A DNA stretch of 64,000 bases from Streptomyces sp. NBC_01016 (GCF_026341035.1 NZ_JAPEOQ010000001.1:1922001-1986000), one strand, 5' to 3'; positions 29,195-38,227 are shown, counted from the first letter of the stretch. Program-made: numbers and translations. Notes: generated by a model from the letters alone, not told the origin.

Positions 29195-29950
29195 TCACAC
29201 CGGCAGTCGCCGGAACACCGGCCGCGGCACATGCCGCAGCGCCGACATCACCACGCGCAGCGTCCCCGGCACCCACACCGTCTCCGACCTGCGCCGAAGC
29301 CCCGTCTCGATGGCCTGTGCCACCGCTCCGGGCGTCGTGGCCATCGGCGCCTCGACGAGCCCTGCCGTCATCTTCGACCGTACGAATCCGGGGCGGACGA
29401 TCATCACGTGCACGCCCGTCCCGTGCAGCGCGTCCCCGAGCCCTTGCGTGAACGCGTCGAGGCCCGCCTTGCTGGAGCCGTAGATGAAGTTGGCGCGGCG
29501 GGCCCGCTCGCCCGCCACCGAGGACAGGACGACGAGCGAGCCGTGGCCCTGGGACTGCAGTGCCCGCGCGCAGACGAGGCTCGCGGAGACGGCGCCCGTG
29601 TAGTTGGTCTGGGCGACGCGGACCGCCGACATCGGGTCGTCCTCGTCGCGGGCCTGGTCGCCGAGGATGCCGAACGCGAGCAGCACCATGTCGATGTCGC
29701 CCTCGGCGAAGACCTTGCCGAGCGTCTCCTCGTGCGCGGTGGGGTCCAGCGCGTCGAAGGGGACCGTACGGGTGTCGGCGCCCAGGGCGCGCAGCCGGGC
29801 GGCGGCCTCGTCGAGCGCGGGGGAGGGGCGGCCCGCCAGCCACACGGTGCGGGTGCGCCGGGCGACGAGGCGGCGGGCGGTGGCCAGCGCGATCTCGGAG
29901 GTGCCGCCGAGGACGAGCAGGGACTGGGGGGTGCCGAAGGCGTCTTTCAA
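29195..29950 (-). CDS. dprE2: SDR-family decaprenylphosphoryl-2-keto-ribose reductase-like protein (DprE2)
   Basis: This 251-residue short-chain dehydrogenase has the Gly-rich LGGTSEIALATARRL, an LSSVAGERARRANFIYGSSKAG segment with the Tyr-x-x-x-Lys pair, and a RPGFVRSKMT loop. With DprE1 it epimerises decaprenylphosphoryl ribose to the arabinose form, the donor for arabinan. Its position 73 bp downstream of a DprE1 gene supports the assignment. Streptomyces walls are not known for arabinogalactan, so the product's use here is open. Confidence 0.85.
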   Translation of the reverse strand: MKDAFGTPQSLLVLGGTSEIALATARRLVARRTRTVWLAGRPSPALDEAAARLRALGADTRTVPFDALDPTAHEETLGKVFAEGDIDMVLLAFGILGDQARDEDDPMSAVRVAQTNYTGAVSASLVCARALQSQGHGSLVVLSSVAGERARRANFIYGSSKAGLDAFTQGLGDALHGTGVHVMIVRPGFVRSKMTAGLVEAPMATTPGAVAQAIETGLRRRSETVWVPGTLRVVMSALRHVPRPVFRRLPV

Positions 29951-30023
29951 CGGGGGCTCCTGGGAAGGGCGTTGGGTGGGCGGCTGGTCACAGGGGACGG
30001 GCGCCGCCCACGCGGGTGGCTGG

Positions 30024-31424
30024 TCACAGGTTCAGGCGTCGTGACAGGTCCGAGCGGAACACCCCCTGCGGGTCCCAACGCGCCCGCAGCGAGCGGAAGT
30101 CGTCGAGGCGCGGGTACATGGCGGTGAGCAGCTCGGGCCGCAGCCGGGAGTCCTTGGCGAGGTGGACGCGCCCGCCCGCGGCGGCCACCTCCTCGTCCAA
30201 CTCGTCGAGGAACGCACCCAGTTCGGGCAGGTTCGCCGGGATGTCGAGCGCGAGGGTCCAGCCGGGCATCGGGAACGACAGCCAGCCCGGGTCCCCTTCG
30301 CCGAAGCGCTTGAGGGTGGCGAGGAGGGACGGGCAGCGGCGCTCGGAGACGCGGTGCACGATGCGGCGCAGCGCCTCTTCCTGGCCGTGCCCGACGACGA
30401 ACTGGTACTGCACGAAGCCGCCGCGCCCGTAGACGCGGTTCCAGTGCGGGACGCCGTCGAGCGGGTGGAAGAACGTGGAGAGCTTCTGAAGTTCGCCGGT
30501 GCGGGCCCTGGGCGTCGTGCGGTACCGGAGCTCGTTGAACAGGCCGACGCTCGTGCTGCCGAGCAGCCCTTCGGGGAGGAAGTCCGGGGCCGCGGGGAGG
30601 CGGGCGGGGCGGAACTCCAGCGGGGTCCTGCGGGCGCGTGCGGGCAGCGCGTCGAGCGGCGCGTGCTCGGCGCGCGTGAGCACTCCGCGGCCGGTCGCGG
30701 CGCCGCGCGCGAGCAGGTCGACCCAGGCGACGGAGTAGGGGTGACGGTGGTCCGTGGCGGTGAGCCGGGCCATCAAGTCGTCGAAGTCGGCGGCCCGTTC
30801 GGTGTCGACCGACATCAGTGAGGTCTCGACGGGCTGCAGTTGGATCGTCGCCGTGAGGATGATCCCGGTCAGGCCCATGCCGCCGGCCGTCGCGTCGAAC
30901 AGCTCGCTGCCGCGCTCCACGACGCGTACCCCGCCGTCGGCGGTGAGGAGTTCGAGCATGGGGACGTGGCGGGCGAAGGAGCCGGAGACGTGGTGGTTCC
31001 TGCCGTGGATGTCGGCGCCGATCGCCCCGCCGACCGTGACATAGCGGGTGCCGGGGGTGACCGGCACGAACCAGCCGAGGGGGAGAAGCACCTCCATCAG
31101 GCGGTGCAGCGAGACGCCCGCGTCGCACAGCACGGTGCCGCCGGCGGCGTCGATGGCGTGGATCCGGTCGAGCCCCGTCATGTCGAGGACGGCCCCGCCC
31201 GCGTTCTGCGCCGCGTCTCCGTACGCCCGGCCGAGCCCCCGCGCGATGCCTCCGCGGCGCCCCGTGGCGGCGCAGTCCCGGACCGCGAGGACCGCGTCCT
31301 CGTAGGAGCGGGGGCGGATCACGCGGGCCGAGGTGGGGGCGGTGCGGCCCCAGCCGCTGACCGGTACGGAGTGCGGGACGGAGGGGAGAGTGGGTACGGG
31401 ATCGGTAGCGGGGTCGGCAACCAT
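30024..31424 (-). CDS. dprE1: FAD-dependent decaprenylphosphoryl-ribose oxidase-like protein (DprE1)
   Basis: The 466-residue protein has a VAO-type FAD domain with RGLGRAYGDAA, PGTRYVTVGGAIGADIHGRN and a C-terminal substrate domain ending LYRLD-like YPRLDDFRSLR. From memory I align Ala392 (GWTLALDIP) with M. tuberculosis Cys387, the residue trapped by benzothiazinones, and Arg142 (HGRNHH) with Lys134. The Lys418 equivalent (LAKDSR) is kept. The gene heads a two-gene operon with dprE2 and is divergent from the YihY gene. Confidence 0.87.
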   Translation of the reverse strand: MVADPATDPVPTLPSVPHSVPVSGWGRTAPTSARVIRPRSYEDAVLAVRDCAATGRRGGIARGLGRAYGDAAQNAGGAVLDMTGLDRIHAIDAAGGTVLCDAGVSLHRLMEVLLPLGWFVPVTPGTRYVTVGGAIGADIHGRNHHVSGSFARHVPMLELLTADGGVRVVERGSELFDATAGGMGLTGIILTATIQLQPVETSLMSVDTERAADFDDLMARLTATDHRHPYSVAWVDLLARGAATGRGVLTRAEHAPLDALPARARRTPLEFRPARLPAAPDFLPEGLLGSTSVGLFNELRYRTTPRARTGELQKLSTFFHPLDGVPHWNRVYGRGGFVQYQFVVGHGQEEALRRIVHRVSERRCPSLLATLKRFGEGDPGWLSFPMPGWTLALDIPANLPELGAFLDELDEEVAAAGGRVHLAKDSRLRPELLTAMYPRLDDFRSLRARWDPQGVFRSDLSRRLNL

Positions 31425-31525
31425 GACGGTGACCGTATCGCCCGAAGGTGCGAAGTTTGTCGTAAACCTTGCGTCTGCTCACCGGAACGGGTGATCGAAG
31501 TGGGGATGGGGGGCAGGCTGGGATC

Positions 31526-32458
31526 ATGGATTGGCTGAAGAAACTCCCTGTCGTCGGGCCGCTGTTCGCCCGGCTGATGCGGACGCACGCCTGGCACGCC
31601 TACGAGCGGCTCGACGAGGTCCGCTGGTCCCAGCTCGCAGCGGCGATGACGTTCATCAGCTTCCTCGCGCTGTTTCCGCTGCTCACGGTGGCCGCGGCGG
31701 TGGCCGCCGGCACCATGGGCCCGGACCAGCAGAAGAAGCTGGAGCAGACGCTCAGCGACCAGGTTCCAGGTATCTCCGACCAGTTGGACATCGGGGCGCT
31801 GGTCGACAACGCGGGCACGATCGGGCTCATCGCCGGAGCGCTGCTGCTGTTCACGGGTGTCGGCTGGGTCGGCTCGATGCGGCAGTGCCTGCGGGACGTG
31901 TGGGAGCTGCCGGACCCCGACGAGAACCCGATCATGCGCAAGCTCAAGGACGCCGGGATCCTCGTCGGGCTCGGTCTCGCGGGCATCGTGTCGATCGCGG
32001 CGTCCGCGCTCGCGGCCACGGCCGTCGACTGGACGGCCGACCAGATCGGCATCGACAAGGCGGGCTGGGGCGGGATACTGCTCCAGGCCGCCGCCTTCGC
32101 GATCGCGGTCCTCGCGGACTTCCTGATCCTGCTCTACGTCCTGGCCCTGCTGCCCGGAGTGCAGCCGGGCCGCCGCGATCTGATCACCGCGGCGCTGATC
32201 GGGGCGGCGGGCTTCGAGCTGCTGAAGCTGGTGCTCAGCGGCTATATGAAGGACGTCGCGGCGAAGAGCATGTACGGCGCGTTCGGCACACCCGTGGCCC
32301 TGCTCCTGTGGATCAACTTCACCGCGAAACTGCTGCTGTTCTGCGCGGCGTGGACCGCGACGGGCCGCGTCGGCCTGCGCAAGACGGAAGAAGCGGAGGC
32401 CGAGGCGGAGGCGGCGGACGAGGCTGCGGACGAGGCGGAGGAGATCAGCCCTTCGTGA
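31526..32458 (+). CDS. YihY/BrkB-family inner membrane protein
   Basis: The 310-residue protein has about six hydrophobic segments. The first two-thirds match the YihY family (RWSQLAAAMTFISFLALFPL; VGWVGSMRQCLRDVWELP; KSMYGAFGTPVALLLWINF). The tail is almost pure Glu/Ala/Asp. The family was once called ribonuclease BN in error, and its transport or division role is unsettled. The ATG at 31526 was chosen over a GTG upstream. Its 3' end overlaps the convergent carboxypeptidase gene by 14 bp. Confidence 0.9.
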   Translation: MDWLKKLPVVGPLFARLMRTHAWHAYERLDEVRWSQLAAAMTFISFLALFPLLTVAAAVAAGTMGPDQQKKLEQTLSDQVPGISDQLDIGALVDNAGTIGLIAGALLLFTGVGWVGSMRQCLRDVWELPDPDENPIMRKLKDAGILVGLGLAGIVSIAASALAATAVDWTADQIGIDKAGWGGILLQAAAFAIAVLADFLILLYVLALLPGVQPGRRDLITAALIGAAGFELLKLVLSGYMKDVAAKSMYGAFGTPVALLLWINFTAKLLLFCAAWTATGRVGLRKTEEAEAEAEAADEAADEAEEISPS

Positions 32459-33680
32459 TCTTCAGCGGCCACTTCTTCCGCACCACGAACACCGCGCCCG
32501 CGAGCACCACGAGCACGCCGCCCACGATCGCGAGCGCGATCCCGACGCCGCTGGAGCCGCCGGTGACCGCCGCGTGCGCGGCCGACTTGGCGCCCTCTTC
32601 ACCAGAGCTCGGGGACGCGGCGCCCGCGGGCGTCTCGCTCTTCGACCCGACGAGATGGCCGACGGGGGAGACCTTGCCGTCGGCCTGGAACCCCCAGTCG
32701 AAGAGCCGCGCGGTCTCCTTGTAGACGGCGTCGCTCTCCTTCGCCTTCGGGTTCATGACGGTGACGAGCAGCACCCGGTCGCCGCGCTCGGCGACCCCGG
32801 TGAACGTGGCCCCCGCGTTCGTCGTGTTGCCGTTCTTCACGCCCGCGATGCCCTTGTACGCGGGCAGGCCCAGGGAGCCGGTGAGCAGCCGGTTGGTGTT
32901 CTGGATCCCGAACTGCTTGGTGGTCTTCCCCTTCTTCTGCTTCATGGGGAACTCGGCGGTGGGCGTGGCGGCGTACTCCCGGAAGTCCTTCTTGTGCAGC
33001 CCGGAACGGGCGAAGAGCGTCAGGTCGTACGCGGAGGAGTGCTGCCCCGGCATGTCATAGCCGTCGGGGCTGACGACGTGGGTGTCGCCCGCCTGCAGCT
33101 CGTCGGCGTGCGCCTGCATGTCCTTGACGGTCTGTGCGACGCCCTGGTTCATGGCGGAGAGCACGTGCACCGCGTCGTTGCCGGAGCGCAGGAAGACGCC
33201 CAGCCACAGATCGTGCACCGAGTAGGTGAAGCCCTCCTTGATGCCGACGAGGCTGGACCCCGCGCCCATCCCCGCCAGGTCGGACGGCACCACCTTGTGC
33301 GTCGTCGTCTTCGGGAACTTCGGCAGCACGGTGTCCGCGAACAGCATCTTCAGCGTGGAGGCGGGCGGCAGCTGCCAGTGCGGGTTGTGCGAGGCGAGCA
33401 CCTCGCCCGACTCGGCGTCGGCGACGAGCCAGGACTTCGCCGTCAGATCCTTCGGCAGGACGGGCGCGCCCTTCTGAAGGTTGACCTGCGTCCCCGGTTT
33501 CCCCAACTGGGCGCCGCCCACTTGGGACATCGACGCGGGCGGCTTGGCCTCGGTCTTGTCCTTGTCCTTGTCCGCGGCGGCCGCGGGCAGCGCACCGGCG
33601 AACGTCAGGGCGGAGGCGGCGAACAGCACCGCGGCCTTCTTCAAGTGCGACGTCGGTCGCGCGGCGTGGGAGTCGGGCAC
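32445..33680 (-). CDS. D-alanyl-D-alanine carboxypeptidase, S11 family (paralogue 1, Sec-type, C-terminal anchor)
   Basis: This penicillin-binding protein trims the terminal D-Ala of peptidoglycan stem peptides. Visible motifs are SxxK (ASTLK), SxN (SGND) and, in the KTG position, KNG (GVKNGNT). A Sec signal (AAVLFAASALTFAGALPAAA) starts the protein and a C-terminal helix (GIALAIVGGVLVVLAGAVFV) anchors it. The GTG at 33680 is my choice for start; a GTG at about 33719 is possible, as no clear ribosome-binding site decides. The product is 411 residues. A second paralogue lies at 35318. Confidence 0.9.
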   Translation of the reverse strand: MPDSHAARPTSHLKKAAVLFAASALTFAGALPAAAADKDKDKTEAKPPASMSQVGGAQLGKPGTQVNLQKGAPVLPKDLTAKSWLVADAESGEVLASHNPHWQLPPASTLKMLFADTVLPKFPKTTTHKVVPSDLAGMGAGSSLVGIKEGFTYSVHDLWLGVFLRSGNDAVHVLSAMNQGVAQTVKDMQAHADELQAGDTHVVSPDGYDMPGQHSSAYDLTLFARSGLHKKDFREYAATPTAEFPMKQKKGKTTKQFGIQNTNRLLTGSLGLPAYKGIAGVKNGNTTNAGATFTGVAERGDRVLLVTVMNPKAKESDAVYKETARLFDWGFQADGKVSPVGHLVGSKSETPAGAASPSSGEEGAKSAAHAAVTGGSSGVGIALAIVGGVLVVLAGAVFVVRKKWPLKITKG

Positions 33681-33789
33681 GCTGGTGAAGGTACCTGTAC
33701 CTGCCCCGTAAGTCTCCACCGCTGCGACCTGTGTTCGCCCCGACCCACCCCGGCGGCGGTGCGTGAGGCCGCGCGGCGATACTGAGGGT

Positions 33790-34032
33790 ATGAAGCTCAG
33801 CCGCCCCGTGTCCTGGTTCCTGCTCGCCTTCGGGGTGTGGAGCTGGTTCATCTGGATCACTTTCGTCAAAAACCTCGTCAAGGACGGCAGCGGCCTCGCC
33901 TTCGACGACGCCGGGGATCCGACCGCGTACTTCTGGGTGCATCTGACGCTCGCCGTCGTCTCCTTCGTATTGGGGACGGTTGTCGGGGGCATCGGGTTGC
34001 GTTCGGTGCGCACACTGCGTCGGACCTCATAG
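33790..34032 (+). CDS. SCO4848-family small membrane protein
   Basis: This 80-residue protein has two hydrophobic helices (WFLLAFGVWSWFIWITFV and VHLTLAVVSFVLGTVVGG) joined by a short acidic loop (SGLAFDDAGDPTAY). It matches, from memory, a conserved Streptomyces family of unknown function located beside a D,D-carboxypeptidase. The ATG at 33790 was chosen over an upstream ATG. It is 12 bp before the metallophosphoesterase gene and probably co-transcribed with it. Confidence 0.88.
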   Translation: MKLSRPVSWFLLAFGVWSWFIWITFVKNLVKDGSGLAFDDAGDPTAYFWVHLTLAVVSFVLGTVVGGIGLRSVRTLRRTS

Positions 34033-34044
34033 GCGTCCGGGCAG

Positions 34045-35298
34045 ATGATCGTCGTCTTCGTACTCATCGCCGCCGCCGTCCTCGCGGCGTTCGCGGCCCT
34101 GCACTACTACGCGTGGCGCCGCCTCGTACGCGAGACGACCGCCAAGGGCGGGTGGCCCAGACGGATCGGCACCCTGGTGTTCGTGGCCGGGCCCGTGCTG
34201 ATGTTCGCGGCGCTGGCGGCGGAGCGGGCCGGGGCGCCGTTCCTGCTGCAACAGGTGCTGGCCTGGCCCGGGTTCCTGTGGATGGCGTTCGCGCTGTATC
34301 TGTTGCTCGCGCTGCTGGTGGGGGAGGTCGTGCGGCCTCTGTTGCGGCGGCTCATCGACCGCAGGAGGCCGACCGCCACCGCCGTCGCCGCGGAAGGGGC
34401 CTCGGTGCGCGTTCCGGTGCCGGAGCTGCGGGAGCTGGAACCGGTCCCGGGGCTCGCGCCCGAGGCGCCCGCGCCCACCCGCCGGCTCGTCCTCGCCCGG
34501 ACCGTCGGCGCCGCCGCGACCGTGGCCGCCGCGGGAGTCGTGGCCGGTGGCGCGTACGGGGTGCTGCGCGGGCCCACGGTCAAGCGGGTCACCGTGCCGC
34601 TGGCCAAACTGCCGCGCGCGGCCCACGGGTTCAGGATCGCCGTGGTCAGCGACATCCATCTCGGGCCCGTGCTCGGGCGGGGCTTCGCCGAGCGGGTCGT
34701 CGAGACGATCAACGCCACGCAGCCCGATCTCATCGCCGTCGTCGGTGACCTGGTCGACGGGAGCGTGGAGGACCTCGCGCCCGCCGTCGCGCCGCTCGCG
34801 CGGCTGAGCGCGCGGCACGGGACGTACTTCGTCACCGGCAACCACGAGTACTTCTCCGGCGCCGACCCGTGGGTGGACCATGTGCGCGAGCTCGGGCTCC
34901 GGCCGCTGGAGAACGCGCGCGTCGACATCGGGGCCTTCGACCTCGCGGGCGTCAACGACATCGCAGGCGAGAACTACGGCGAAGGACCCGACTACGCGAA
35001 GGCGCTCGGCGACCGCGACACCTCCCGCGCCTCCGTCCTCCTCGCCCACCAGCCCGTGATGATCCACGAGGCGGTGAAGCACAGCGTCGACCTGCAGCTC
35101 TCCGGGCACACCCACGGCGGCCAGCTGTGGCCGGGCAACTTCGTCGCGGCGGCCAGCAATCCGACCCTCGCGGGCCTCGACCGGTACGGCGACACCCAGC
35201 TGTACGTCAGCCGGGGCGCGGGCGCGTGGGGGCCGCCGGTGCGGGTGGGCGCGCCGTCCGACATCACCGTCGTCCAGCTGGCGTCCAAGCAGGCCTGA
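34045..35298 (+). CDS. Membrane-anchored metallophosphoesterase (calcineurin-like, YaeI type)
   Basis: The N-terminal 170 residues contain about four hydrophobic segments. The catalytic domain follows with all five metal motifs: VSDIHLG, VGDLVDG, TGNHE, LAHQP and SGHTHGGQ. The last segment of the membrane part resembles a twin-arginine or anchor region (RRLVLARTVGAAATVAAAG). The family often hydrolyses lipid or nucleotide phosphoesters (UDP-diacylglucosamine pyrophosphatase-like); the substrate here is unknown. It lies between two carboxypeptidase genes, so a wall-lipid substrate is a fair guess. The product is 417 residues. Confidence 0.93.
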   Translation: MIVVFVLIAAAVLAAFAALHYYAWRRLVRETTAKGGWPRRIGTLVFVAGPVLMFAALAAERAGAPFLLQQVLAWPGFLWMAFALYLLLALLVGEVVRPLLRRLIDRRRPTATAVAAEGASVRVPVPELRELEPVPGLAPEAPAPTRRLVLARTVGAAATVAAAGVVAGGAYGVLRGPTVKRVTVPLAKLPRAAHGFRIAVVSDIHLGPVLGRGFAERVVETINATQPDLIAVVGDLVDGSVEDLAPAVAPLARLSARHGTYFVTGNHEYFSGADPWVDHVRELGLRPLENARVDIGAFDLAGVNDIAGENYGEGPDYAKALGDRDTSRASVLLAHQPVMIHEAVKHSVDLQLSGHTHGGQLWPGNFVAAASNPTLAGLDRYGDTQLYVSRGAGAWGPPVRVGAPSDITVVQLASKQA

Positions 35299-35317
35299 GC
35301 CGCCGCCCTGCGCCGCT

Positions 35318-36493
35318 CTACGCCTTCCTGCGCCGTCCCGTCGGCTTCCCGCGGCGGCGCAGGGCCAGCAGGCCGCCGCCGGCGAGGGCCGCGAGGGCCA
35401 TGGAGCCGCCGAGCGCCCAGTCGTCCCCGTGCGCGCCGGTGGACGTGCTCGCGGCGGGTCCCGCGCCCGCCACGTGGGGCGCGCGCGTCGACGTCGACTT
35501 CTTCGACTGCTCGCTCAGCGGCGTGACCAACTCGCCGACGGGGCGCACCTTGTTCGCGGCCGCGAAGCCCCAGTCGAGCAGCGCGGCCGTCTCCTCGTAC
35601 ACGGCCTCGTAGCCGGACTTCGGGTGCATCACGGTGACCAGGAGGGTGCGGCCGCCGCGGGTGGCGGCGCCGGTGAAGGTGTTGCCCGCGTGCGAGGTGT
35701 AGCCGTTCTTGACGCCGATGAGGCCCTCGTACGGGGCGACGCCCTGCCCGGTGAGGAGGCGGTCGGTGTTCTGGATCTGGAACGTCTTGGAGCCGCCCGC
35801 AGGGAAGTCGGCGACCTTGGTGGCGCAGTAGCCGCGGAAGTCGTCGTTCTTCAGCCCGGCGCGGGCGAACAGCGTCAGGTCGTACGCGGACGAGAGCTGC
35901 CCCTTGTGGTCGAAGCCGTCGGGGCTGACGACGTGGGTGTCGTTCGCCTGGAGGTCCTTCGCGCGGGCCTGCATCTGGGCGACGGTCTTCGCGACGCCCC
36001 CGTTCATGTTCGCGAGCACATGCACCGCGTCGTTGCCGGAGCGAAGGAACACGCCCTGCCACAACTGGTGCACGCTGTACGTCGTCCCGGCCTGGACGCC
36101 GACGAGGCTGGAGCCGAACGGTATGTCCGCGAGGTCCTCGGCCGTCACCTTGTGCTTCAGCGTGCTGTCGAACTTCGGCAGCACCGTGTCCGCGAACAGC
36201 ATCTTCAGCGTGGAGGCGGGCGGCAGCCGGCGGTGCCCGTTGTACGAGGCGAGCACCTCGCCGCTGTCGTTGTCGGCGATCAGCCAGGCCTTCGCGGCGA
36301 GCTTCGGCAGCTTCGGCGCGCCGGCCGCGCGCCGCACCTGCAGACCCGAGGCGGCGAGCCGCGAACCGCCGATCGCGGAGGCGGCCGAGGCGGTCTGTGC
36401 GGGCAGCGCGAGGGCGGCTGCGGCACCGGCCCCGAGGCCGAGGGCGGTGCGGCGGCTGAAGTGCGGAGAGGACGCTGAGGTGGTGCCGGACAT
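35318..36493 (-). CDS. D-alanyl-D-alanine carboxypeptidase, S11 family (paralogue 2, twin-arginine signal)
   Basis: The 391-residue protein is a close paralogue of that at 32445. It has SxxK (ASTLK), SGND, and KNG (GVKNGYTSHAG) where KTG is usual. Its signal is twin-arginine-like (SRRTALGLGAGAAAALALP, then AQTASA), unlike the Sec signal of the other copy. It has a short C-terminal membrane helix (MALAALAGGGLLAL) before RRRGK. The ATG at 36493 begins MSGTTSAS. The shared phrase LPPASTLKMLFADTVLPKF confirms recent duplication. Confidence 0.92.
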   Translation of the reverse strand: MSGTTSASSPHFSRRTALGLGAGAAAALALPAQTASAASAIGGSRLAASGLQVRRAAGAPKLPKLAAKAWLIADNDSGEVLASYNGHRRLPPASTLKMLFADTVLPKFDSTLKHKVTAEDLADIPFGSSLVGVQAGTTYSVHQLWQGVFLRSGNDAVHVLANMNGGVAKTVAQMQARAKDLQANDTHVVSPDGFDHKGQLSSAYDLTLFARAGLKNDDFRGYCATKVADFPAGGSKTFQIQNTDRLLTGQGVAPYEGLIGVKNGYTSHAGNTFTGAATRGGRTLLVTVMHPKSGYEAVYEETAALLDWGFAAANKVRPVGELVTPLSEQSKKSTSTRAPHVAGAGPAASTSTGAHGDDWALGGSMALAALAGGGLLALRRRGKPTGRRRKA

Positions 36494-36549
36494 CCCGTGA
36501 AGGTACAGGCCAAAGCGCAGGTAAAGACCAGCGGGTCCGCCCGCGGGGC

Positions 36550-37272
36550 TCAGTCCTTCGTGCGCTTCGGCTTCGGCAGCGAGCGCGTCATGCCCGGCAG
36601 GAAGTCGATGAACAGCTCGTGCACCTCGAGGACGAGCGGCCGCAGCACCCGGAACCGGGCGAGCGCCACGCCCCGCGTCGTGAGCCGGGCGCCGCGCTCG
36701 GCGAGCCGACGGCTGCGCTCGTGCCCCTCGGACCTGTCGAACACCCAGTACAGGACGAGCCCCATCTGGGACAGCCACATCAACTCCGGGAGGATCTCGG
36801 CCAGTTCGTCGGGCACCTTGGCCTTCGACCCGGCGAGCACCTCCCGGTGGAGTGCGATCGCGGCTTCCCGGGCGGTCTTGGACTCGGCGGAGAACGGGCT
36901 GAGAGGGGAGTCCGGGTCGGCCGCGTTCTTGAAGAACTGGGCCGCGAACTCGTGGTACGGCTCGGCGATCTCCAGCCAGGCCCGCAGCACGCCCGCGAGC
37001 CGCGCCTGGAGGTCGGTCTCCGTGTCGAGCACGGACCGGACCGCCGCCTGGTGTTCGGCGGTGATCCGGTCGTAGAACCCCTGGATCAGGTGTTCCTTGC
37101 CCCCGAAGTAGTAGTACGCGTTGCCGACCGAGACCCCGGCCTCCTGGGCGATGGCCCGCATGGTGGTCTTGTCGTAGCCCCGCTCCCGGAACAGCCGCAT
37201 CGCGGTCTCCAGGATCAGCGCCCGTGTCTGCTCGCTCTTCGCGCCTTTGCCGTCGGCCTTCTCTGCTGCCAC
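36550..37272 (-). CDS. TetR-family transcriptional regulator
   Basis: The N-terminal 60 residues form a TetR helix-turn-helix (TTMRAIAQEAGVSVGNAYYYF). The effector domain of about 170 residues is not diagnostic. The gene is followed downstream, on the opposite side of its own start, by the DCC protein and membrane protein genes at 37284-38227. Those are preceded by two copies of TTGAAC-nn-GTTCAA, which this regulator could bind. The product is 240 residues; ATG start at 37272 with no strong ribosome-binding site visible. Confidence 0.92.
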   Translation of the reverse strand: MAAEKADGKGAKSEQTRALILETAMRLFRERGYDKTTMRAIAQEAGVSVGNAYYYFGGKEHLIQGFYDRITAEHQAAVRSVLDTETDLQARLAGVLRAWLEIAEPYHEFAAQFFKNAADPDSPLSPFSAESKTAREAAIALHREVLAGSKAKVPDELAEILPELMWLSQMGLVLYWVFDRSEGHERSRRLAERGARLTTRGVALARFRVLRPLVLEVHELFIDFLPGMTRSLPKPKRTKD

Positions 37273-37283
37273 GGTCCTTGAGC

Positions 37284-37823
37284 CTAATCGCCCGGGCGGC
37301 AGGCGCTGTCACAGGCGGGCGGCTCGTCCTGGTAGCCGTACGCCTCGTAGTACCAGCCGTCCTTCGGGTCGTACGTCCACCCGTCGGCCCGCCGGTAGGG
37401 GACGCCCCAGGCCTGGTCCTCCCAGCGTGCCGCCCGGTACTTGGCGGCGGTGAGGACGACCCGCTTGGCGATCTTCATCCCGGCGGGCGTGGCCAGCCGG
37501 TGGGCCGTGGCCCGGTGGTCGCGCAGCGCCCACATGCAGACGATCCACGCGGCGGAGTCCCGGTACAGCTGCCCGCCGTCCCCGATCACGGTGATGTCGG
37601 TGAGGGTCGCGGCGTGGTCGAGCTCCGGGTAGCGCCGCCGCGCCTCCTGCGAGCCCGCGGGCACGAACTCCAGCGGCACCAGCTGCCGCTGCTTGGCCAG
37701 CCAGTTGTGCGCGAACGTGCACAGCGGGCACTCGGTGTCGTAGAGGACCGTGAGCCGGCGGACCGGGGCCACCCCCGTGACACCCCGGTCCACCGGCTTC
37801 CCGGCCGTCGCCACCGCTGTCAC
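37284..37823 (-). CDS. DCC-family (DUF393) thiol-disulfide oxidoreductase-like protein
   Basis: This 179-residue protein has the family motif Asp-x-x-Cys-x-x-Cys as YDTECPLC near residue 30, followed by a thioredoxin-like region. It probably does thiol-disulfide chemistry on an unknown partner. Its GTG start overlaps the stop of the membrane protein gene (GTGA), so the pair is translationally coupled. The C-terminus is rich in aromatics (GWTYDPKDGWYYEAYGYQ) and has two Cys. It ends 12 bp before the TetR start on the same strand. Confidence 0.88.
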   Translation of the reverse strand: MTAVATAGKPVDRGVTGVAPVRRLTVLYDTECPLCTFAHNWLAKQRQLVPLEFVPAGSQEARRRYPELDHAATLTDITVIGDGGQLYRDSAAWIVCMWALRDHRATAHRLATPAGMKIAKRVVLTAAKYRAARWEDQAWGVPYRRADGWTYDPKDGWYYEAYGYQDEPPACDSACRPGD

Positions 37824-38227
37824 GCCCCGGCCACCGGAGCGGTCCAGCCCTGCGGCGGGACGGGCGGCTGCTGCTCGTTCTCCATGATGCCGCGCCGCCG
37901 GATCTTGTTGAGTACGTAGACGTTGCCCAGGTGCATCACGCCGAGCACGAGCAGGACGACGCCCAGCTTGGTGGACAGCGCCTCGAACACCTCGCGGGTG
38001 CTGCCGAGCTGCTCGTCTCCGCTCAGGTACAGGGCGACGAAGCCGAGGTTGACCAGATAGAAGCCGACCACCAGCAGGTGGTTGACGGCGTCGGCGAGCT
38101 TCTCGTTCCCGTGCAGCACGTCGGCCAGGAAGACCCGGCCGTTGCGGCTCAGGGTGCGGGCCACCCAGATGGTCAGACCGATGCTGACGACGAGGTAGAC
38201 GACGTATGCGACGACTGTGAGGTCCAT
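37820..38227 (-). CDS. Small membrane protein of unknown function
   Basis: The 135-residue protein has about three hydrophobic helices (YVVYLVVSIGLTIWVA, HLLVVGFYLVNLGFVALYL, LGVVLLVLGVMHLGNVYVL) and a proline/glutamine-rich tail. I chose ATG 38227 (MDLTVVAY) for its GGAGGG site; the earlier in-frame ATGs overlap an operator. It is the first gene of a unit with the DCC protein and possibly the TetR gene. The paired palindromes just upstream suggest repression by the TetR protein. Confidence 0.85.
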   Translation of the reverse strand: MDLTVVAYVVYLVVSIGLTIWVARTLSRNGRVFLADVLHGNEKLADAVNHLLVVGFYLVNLGFVALYLSGDEQLGSTREVFEALSTKLGVVLLVLGVMHLGNVYVLNKIRRRGIMENEQQPPVPPQGWTAPVAGA

